Source: JAVVXB01 sp036651815 (GTDB lineage: Bacteria > Bacillota > Clostridia > Christensenellales > CAG-138). Taken from it: 37,749 nt of DNA. Below the pieces are notes generated by a model. That model was not told the DNA's origin. It ran no database searches and worked only from the letters and a program-made list of their open reading frames with translations. Where the stretch lies: NCBI GenBank assembly GCA_036651815.1, contig JAVVXB010000030.1, forward strand, positions 1 to 37,749, read 5' to 3'. Each line of letters opens with the position of its first letter. The stretch's first letter is position 1. The translations under genes and the position numbers were made by a program. Below are positions 33,344-37,749 of this stretch, in pieces.

Positions 33344-34327
33344 ATGAGTAAAGAAATTGTAGTTTACCAAGCAAACAAGTGTGTATTTAACGCGGAACCG
33401 GCAACGCAGCCAACGTTGTATTTTATTGGCGTAACGACCGGAAAATCCTCCATTATGCGCGTATTTCCTGAGTGGGCAAAGGCGATGGGCATTAGTGACG
33501 CAGTGATCAAAGGCATCGATATTGCAATACACGAGGATCCGACTGTTTATCGTGAAGTGGTTGAATTTATCAAAAAGGATCCGCTTTCCTGTGGTGCGCT
33601 GGTTACAACACATAAGCTTGATCTGTATGAAGCATGCAAGGATCTGTTTGAATACTTGGATCCTTATGCGTTGATGTTTCATGAAATGTCTTCGATTTCA
33701 AAACGTGACGGCATGCTCTGCGGACATGCAAAAGATCCGATTTCAAGCGGACTAGCACTCTCGGATTTTGTGCCGAAAAACTGGTGGTCAGAGCATGGCG
33801 GTGATTTCTATGTTATCGGCGCGGGCGGCAGCGCAATTTCCATGGGTTCCTATTTGATGCGGGAAGAATTTCGGGGCAATTACCCACAACGTATCATTGT
33901 ATCCAATCGCTCAAAGCCGAGGCTTGATGCGATCGAAGCGATCTTCAAGAAACTTGATCCGGGTGGCATTGCGTTTGAATATAAGCTTTGTCCAGAACCT
34001 GAGGATAACGATCGTGTGCTAAGTGAGATTCGTCCCTATTCTGTAGTTGTTAATGCGACTGGACTTGGAAAGGATCGCCCAGGTTCGCCACTGTCAGATG
34101 CCTGCGTGTTCCCGAAAGAATCGCTGGTGTGGGAGATTAATTATCGTGGGGAGCTGAATTTCATGCACCAGGCAAACGCACAGGCTGGCAGCCGGAAGCT
34201 GCACGTTGAGGATGGCTGGCGTTACTTCATCTACGGCTGGACTCAAGTAATTGCCGAAGTTTTCCATCTGCCGATCGAAGGCGAGTTGCTGAACAAACTG
34301 GATAAAATTGCGAAAGATTTTAGATAA
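33344..34327 (+). CDS. Shikimate/quinate dehydrogenase-like NAD(P) enzyme
   Basis: 327 residues. The N-terminal substrate domain is AroE-like but diverged: GKSSIMRVFPEWAKAMGI replaces the usual SxSxxxHN stretch. ALVTTHK keeps the catalytic lysine (Lys91) and GHAKDP keeps the paired Asp131. The Rossmann domain has VIGAGGSAISMG (158-169) and IVSNRSK, with an NATGLG segment later. The changed N-terminal binding motif and the sugar-operon setting argue against aromatic biosynthesis; oxidation of a cyclic polyol or sugar-acid intermediate is more likely. The stop is 23 bp before the cupin gene. Confidence 0.83.
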   Translation: MSKEIVVYQANKCVFNAEPATQPTLYFIGVTTGKSSIMRVFPEWAKAMGISDAVIKGIDIAIHEDPTVYREVVEFIKKDPLSCGALVTTHKLDLYEACKDLFEYLDPYALMFHEMSSISKRDGMLCGHAKDPISSGLALSDFVPKNWWSEHGGDFYVIGAGGSAISMGSYLMREEFRGNYPQRIIVSNRSKPRLDAIEAIFKKLDPGGIAFEYKLCPEPEDNDRVLSEIRPYSVVVNATGLGKDRPGSPLSDACVFPKESLVWEINYRGELNFMHQANAQAGSRKLHVEDGWRYFIYGWTQVIAEVFHLPIEGELLNKLDKIAKDFR

Positions 34328-34349
34328 AAACATGAAGGAGAAAAAAGCT

Positions 34350-34940
34350 ATGGGAAACAAGAACGCGGAAATGTTTGATTATACAAAAGGCTTTATCTGC
34401 CCATTCGATATGGTAACCGGGCTTTCGACACAGGCGGTGTCCACGAAACGCCACCTTTCACAGATGAGAGGCATGTTCAGTGATGATAAAGCATATGAAG
34501 CAACGCTGGCGGAAGGGGATCGGCTGGTCTATGAATTCTATGAAATGGGTGCGCCTGAGGCATCGGGGGCATTGGCCATGGGAACTTCGATTACTTATCC
34601 CGGGAAAATTGGTGGTGAATATCATTTTACAAAAGGTCACTTTCATTGCATTTTGGATACGGCTGAAATCTACTTTGGCTTATCGGGCGAAGGATATATG
34701 CTACTGGAAAACCCGGAAGGCGATTGGTCGCTGAAGGCAATTCGCCCTGGTGTTGCGCTCTACGTGCCACCGCGCTATGCACACCGCACGATCAACACGG
34801 GTACCTCGCCGCTCGTCTCGTTTTTCACATTCCGTGCAGACGCAGGACATGATTATGGTACGATTGAGTCAAAGGGATATCGTAAAATGCTGATTGAACA
34901 AAATGGAATACCAACGGTTGTTGATAATCCAAAGTGGTAA
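34350..34940 (+). CDS. Cupin-type phosphoglucose isomerase family protein
   Basis: 196 residues of the archaeal-type glucose-6-phosphate isomerase (cupin) family. Metal ligands are His97 and His99 (KGHFH), Glu106 (TAEIY) and His145 (PRYAHR); these spacings match His88, His90, Glu97 and His136 of the Pyrococcus enzyme. GGTSITYPG-like and SGEGYML segments also fit. ATG 34350 follows AAGGAG. In a rare-sugar operon it may interconvert an aldose- and ketose-phosphate other than glucose-6-phosphate (inference). Confidence 0.87.
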   Translation: MGNKNAEMFDYTKGFICPFDMVTGLSTQAVSTKRHLSQMRGMFSDDKAYEATLAEGDRLVYEFYEMGAPEASGALAMGTSITYPGKIGGEYHFTKGHFHCILDTAEIYFGLSGEGYMLLENPEGDWSLKAIRPGVALYVPPRYAHRTINTGTSPLVSFFTFRADAGHDYGTIESKGYRKMLIEQNGIPTVVDNPKW

Positions 34941-35005
34941 ATAATGGTGTTGCGTGATTTGTCGATGGAGGTAGTCGCGCAAACAAATAACAGGAAGGGA
35001 TCACC

Positions 35006-35968
35006 ATGAAAATTTTGGTAACACCCACGTCTTTTCGAAAATCGGAAAATGACGAGGCACGCTTAAAATTGGAAGCTTTTGCGGATACGGTCATATACAA
35101 CACGCTGGGACGTCCGCTTCAAGCGGATGAAATTGAGCGTTATGCGGAAGGGATCGATGGGTATATTGCGGGCTTAGATTACATTTCGTCCGATGCGATC
35201 GAGCGGTTTCCAGTTTCCTTGAAGGTTATCTCTCGCTATGGCGCAGGGGTGGATCGAGTCGATCGGCAGGCGCTTGCAAAAAAAGAGATTGTTTTGACGA
35301 ATACACCAGGTACAAATGCCGTATCGGTGTGCGAGCTTGCGTTTGGCATGATGCTTGCTGCAGCTCGTCATATTCCTGCATTGGATCGGGCTGTTAGAAA
35401 CAGTGAATGGCCGCGCAGCCAGGGAATTGAACTTCAAGGAAAAACGCTTGGTATCGTAGGACTTGGCGCAATTGGGAAACAACTGGCACTTCGCGCCGCA
35501 GTTTTTGGCATGCGGATACTGGCATATGATCCTTACTTGGACCAGCGTTTTATTAAGCAGCATGCGTTTTCCGGGGGTTCGAAGGAGCAGGATTTAGACA
35601 GGCTGCTGCACGAATCGGATTTTATATCGCTGCATGTTCCACTGATGGATAAGACGCGGCATATGATTGACGCCGCCGCCCTGAAGAAGATGAAGGATGG
35701 CGCAGTGCTCATCAATACCGCTCGTGGCGGCTTAATTGATGAGGACGTGGCGGCGGCCGCATTGGACAGCGGAAAACTGGCGGCTCTGTGCTTGGATGCA
35801 TTTGAAGAGGAACCACCGAAGAATAATCTTCTGACGAGGTTCGACAATGTTATTATGACTCCGCACACTGGCGCACATACCAAAGAAGCTGTCGCCGGCA
35901 TGGGGATGATGGCGGTTGATAACTTAATTGCAGTAATCCGCGGTGAGTACTGCGATAATATTCTATAG
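35006..35968 (+). CDS. D-2-hydroxyacid dehydrogenase (SerA-like)
   Basis: 320 residues. Catalytic-domain segments lie at both ends, and the NAD-binding domain has LGIVGLGAIGKQ. The catalytic trio is visible: Arg in NTARGGLID, Glu near EEEPP, and His in TPHTGAH. The ATG at 35006 has GGAAGGGA upstream and a 65-bp gap after the cupin gene. It interconverts a 2-hydroxyacid and a 2-oxoacid with NAD(P). Followed at once by a 2-keto-3-deoxy-sugar-acid type aldolase, it plausibly prepares or removes keto-acid products. No ACT domain is present, so serine biosynthesis is not favoured. Confidence 0.88.
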   Translation: MKILVTPTSFRKSENDEARLKLEAFADTVIYNTLGRPLQADEIERYAEGIDGYIAGLDYISSDAIERFPVSLKVISRYGAGVDRVDRQALAKKEIVLTNTPGTNAVSVCELAFGMMLAAARHIPALDRAVRNSEWPRSQGIELQGKTLGIVGLGAIGKQLALRAAVFGMRILAYDPYLDQRFIKQHAFSGGSKEQDLDRLLHESDFISLHVPLMDKTRHMIDAAALKKMKDGAVLINTARGGLIDEDVAAAALDSGKLAALCLDAFEEEPPKNNLLTRFDNVIMTPHTGAHTKEAVAGMGMMAVDNLIAVIRGEYCDNIL

Positions 35969-35987
35969 GAAAAGGAAGGCGATATTT

Positions 35988-36635
35988 ATGAAAAAGCAGG
36001 AGATCCTTCAGCGTATTGAGGCGTGTGGCGTTGTGGCTGTCGTCCGGGCGGAAAGTGCCCAGCAGGCAATGAAGATTGCAGATGCATGTATTGCGGGTGG
36101 TATCAAAGGTATCGAAATTACCTATACGGTACCGGGGGCCTCTTCGATTATTGAGCAGCTTTCGAAGTGTTATCAACCGGATCAAATGATTGTCGGCGCA
36201 GGAACGGTAATGGATCCAGAAACGGCACGTGCCGCAATTCTGGCTGGTGCCAATTACATTGTTTCACCCTGCCTGAATACTGAAACCGTAAAGCTATGCA
36301 GCCGTTACCAAATTGCATGCATGGCCGGGGCAATGACGCTGAAAGAAGCCGTTGATTGTATGGAAGCTGGTTCGGATATTGTGAAAATTTTCCCGGGCAA
36401 TCTCTTCGGACCGAAAATTATCAAAGCATTTCATGGCCCCGTTCCGCAGCTTCGTATGATGCCAACCGGTGGTGTCAGTGTGGAAAATGCAGCGGAATGG
36501 ATCCGTGCCGGTGCGGTTGCAATTGGCGCGGGCAGTGACTTGACGGCTGGCGCAAAGACGGGTGATTATGTTAAAATAACTGAAATTGCTCGTAGAATGG
36601 TCGAAGAAGTGAAGAAAGCCAGGGAGGAAAAATAA
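35988..36635 (+). CDS. KDPG/KHG-type aldolase
   Basis: 215-residue class I aldolase of the 2-keto-3-deoxy-6-phosphogluconate/4-hydroxy-2-oxoglutarate family. Glu43 in GIEITYT and Lys133 in DIVKIFPGN are the catalytic acid/base and Schiff-base residues; Lys133 has the same number as in E. coli Eda. VGAGTV, SPCLN and PTGGVS are also conserved. GGAAGG lies 8 nt before ATG 35988. It cleaves a 2-keto-3-deoxy sugar acid (phosphate) to pyruvate and an aldehyde, suggesting an oxidative branch in this operon. Confidence 0.9.
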   Translation: MKKQEILQRIEACGVVAVVRAESAQQAMKIADACIAGGIKGIEITYTVPGASSIIEQLSKCYQPDQMIVGAGTVMDPETARAAILAGANYIVSPCLNTETVKLCSRYQIACMAGAMTLKEAVDCMEAGSDIVKIFPGNLFGPKIIKAFHGPVPQLRMMPTGGVSVENAAEWIRAGAVAIGAGSDLTAGAKTGDYVKITEIARRMVEEVKKAREEK

Positions 36636-37013
36636 ATGATTCAAGGGTTTGCGCATATTGGGCTGTTCATTCGCGACATTGAAATATCTAAAGCGTTTTA
36701 CTGTGAAAAGCTAGGGTTTTGTGTGGTTTCAGAGACAGAGAATTTGGATGGAACAAAGATTTCTATGGTGCAGAATGGCGATTGCATGGTCGAGTTGGTG
36801 CAGCTACCGGGTTATGACGGATATACGGACGGGTTCGTCAATCATTTTGCTATGAAAGTTGCAAATATGAGCGAAGCAAAAGCGGAATTGGAAGCAAAGG
36901 GCATTCAATTCGAGATGGAACAACCGGTACGCAGCAATGTTTTTAATGGGATTAATTTTCTGATGTTTCGTGGCCCTGATGGAGAGCATCTGGAAATTGA
37001 TGAGCTGCTGTAA
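36636..37013 (+). CDS. Glyoxalase/VOC-fold protein
   Basis: 125 residues with two beta-alpha-beta-beta-beta modules of the vicinal oxygen chelate superfamily. Likely metal ligands are His7 in FAHIGLFI, Glu in CMVELVQL, His in VNHFAMKV and Glu in EHLEIDE. It begins directly after the KDPG-aldolase stop, with AGGGAGG 9-10 nt upstream. It may detoxify a 2-oxoaldehyde from the pathway or epimerise/isomerise an intermediate. It is the last gene of the operon. Confidence 0.85.
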   Translation: MIQGFAHIGLFIRDIEISKAFYCEKLGFCVVSETENLDGTKISMVQNGDCMVELVQLPGYDGYTDGFVNHFAMKVANMSEAKAELEAKGIQFEMEQPVRSNVFNGINFLMFRGPDGEHLEIDELL

Positions 37014-37660
37014 TCGCTTCTTTCAGAAGCCGGTGTGCATTCCAAAGTCCATTAGGATTGTGAAGGGCTGTACCTCATAACCCGTCTATTCAGGCTACGA
37101 CGGCATGTATGCCGGAAAGGTTGCTTCATTCGGGTGGTTTTCAGCACAAGCAAAGTACAGTTCAGTCCGTTAAACAAATTGTTGGGCAGATACAAATAGC
37201 CCATTATGAATGGGCTATTTGTAATAAATTATGACAAGTACGATTATTGAAACAAGGATGCGGATAACAGCCGTATTCTTTGGCGGCCGAATGTTGGAGC
37301 AACAGCACAAAACCCGGACGACAAAGGGAAATGAACGCGCTTTACCGCCCTTAACATCCGGCGTCCCTGCCGTTATTTTGCAAACAAGTTGGTAACGGTC
37401 AGGCCGCTACCGCCTATCAAATAATTGCTCTGTTTTGCACCTTCGTTTGGGGGTTATACGGAATAGACGATTGAGCCAAGCTGATTTTTACGGGGAGCTT
37501 GGCTGTTCGACGATGACAGCAGGGCTTCTATACGGATCGGTACACTGCTTGTTCTCAACTGTACAGCTCAGCGCCACTGTGCTTTGCGGCCGCTACAAAC
37601 GCCAACATTGCGATGCTTTCTAAACATGGCATCGAGCCCACTGAACGAAAGCCGCTCAAC
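37014..37660. other. Gene-poor stretch between sugar operon and tRNA
   Basis: About 650 bp without a supportable gene. GCTTCT-TTC-AGAAGC (37016-37030) right after the last stop and the hairpin at 37192-37222 may end transcription. Short frames run 37223-37660, including GNGQAATAYQIIALFCTFVWGLYGIDD in pieces and a later frame with ATNANIAMLSKHGIEPTERK. They sit in different registers and read like a decayed small membrane protein or phage-type gene, but I recognise no family. Decayed DNA next to a tRNA fits an old integration site. Confidence 0.4.
37192..37222 (+). terminator. Probable bidirectional terminator hairpin
   Basis: ACAAATAGCCCATT and AATGGGCTATTTGT are perfect 14-bp arms around a three-base ATG loop, followed by AATAAATT. 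The A/T-rich base on both sides of a GCCCATT core gives a short U-rich exit in either direction. It lies 178 bp after the operon's last stop. Confidence 0.6.
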
Positions 37661-37683
37661 AAAAAACCACCCCGAAAGGGTGG
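37661..37683 (-). terminator. Rho-independent terminator of the tRNA-Val gene
   Basis: On the minus strand CCACCC-TTTCG-GGGTGG is followed directly by TTTTTTG. It begins 12 bp after the tRNA CCA end, a textbook tRNA terminator. Confidence 0.8.
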
Positions 37684-37694
37684 ACAGATTTGTT

Positions 37695-37749
37695 TGGTGG
37701 GGATAACAGGGCTCGAACCTGTGACCTCTTCGATGTGAACGAAGCGCTC
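37695..37749 (-). tRNA. tRNA-Val (anticodon CAC), 5' part cut by the window edge
   Basis: Reading the minus strand, the T arm (ACAGG-TTCGAGC-CCTGT) and the 3' acceptor strand TATCCCC, discriminator A and encoded CCA are clear. The anticodon stem CTTCG/CGAAG encloses loop TTCACAT with anticodon CAC (complement of 37735-37737), which reads GUG valine codons. The D arm and 5' acceptor strand lie beyond 37749. A protein frame running through this region (ending ITGLEPVTSSM) is an artefact of the tRNA sequence. Confidence 0.88.

Noticed and set aside
37435..37749. Protein frames running into the tRNA, ending in ITGLEPVTSSM
   Set aside because: This peptide is the translation of tRNA sequence, a known source of spurious proteins.
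1..37749. CRISPR arrays, complete insertion sequences, rRNA genes
   Set aside because: No regularly spaced repeats, no intact transposase and no rRNA-like sequence were seen anywhere in the window.

Overview
The window looks like a chromosomal segment of an anaerobic, probably gut-dwelling Firmicute (Clostridia-like). Reasons: AGGAGG-type ribosome binding sites with occasional GTG/TTG starts, RpiR and GntR/UTRA regulators, an exact match to the CcpA cre consensus, ECF and CUT-type sugar ABC transporters, a CxCGxxGC ROK kinase and a Gram-positive pseudopilin. Lineage is inferred from content only; no rRNA or marker gene is present.

Region A (462-15732) is a sialic-acid/amino-sugar type catabolic locus. 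An RpiR regulator and NanE (N-acetylmannosamine-6-phosphate 2-epimerase) are read leftwards. Diverging from them is a long rightward gene train: a NanA/DapA-family lyase, a TIM-barrel sugar isomerase, a CUT1 sugar ABC transporter without its own ATPase, a Gfo/Idh oxidoreductase and a ROK kinase. It continues with a GlpA-like/FAD oxidoreductase/DUF1667 trio, a LarA-superfamily enzyme with its nickel-pincer ligands intact, and an MFS transporter. The divergent region holds a TTGAAA-N17-TAGGAT promoter, palindromic candidate operators and a cre site.

Region B (15733-16710) is a decayed IS5-family transposase on the minus strand, recognisable only by joining reading frames.

Region C (16711-21816) is a compact unit of SAM hydrolase (DUF62), fused double ECF ATPase, EcfT, a second DUF62 paralogue and a YhfC-type membrane protein with intact protease-like motifs. 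No recognisable S component is encoded. This is the best candidate for a little-described system. A short ORF and a single pseudopilin gene follow (21914-22612).

Region D (23150-37013) starts with a GntR/UTRA regulator and a convergent ferredoxin-nitroreductase. A consensus promoter (TTGACA-N17-TATAAT) then leads a 12-gene operon: an RbsB/RbsA/RbsC-type transporter, two DeoC-like aldolase paralogues (one without the Schiff-base lysine), an FGGY kinase, a HAD phosphatase, a phosphotriesterase-like lactonase/hydrolase, a shikimate-dehydrogenase-like protein, a cupin phosphoglucose isomerase, a 2-hydroxyacid dehydrogenase, a KDPG-type aldolase and a glyoxalase-fold protein. Together these suggest uptake, phosphorylation, isomerisation or oxidation, and aldol cleavage of a rare sugar or sugar acid that I cannot name. 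Three copies of a TGT-N4-ACA dyad at the regulator and operon promoters are likely GntR operators.

Region E (37014-37749) is gene-poor, contains a strong 14-bp hairpin, and ends in a minus-strand tRNA-Val(CAC) cut by the window edge, with its own terminator.

Both sugar transporter operons carry a very stable hairpin without a U-tract just after the binding-protein gene, as expected for setting binding-protein mRNA above permease mRNA.
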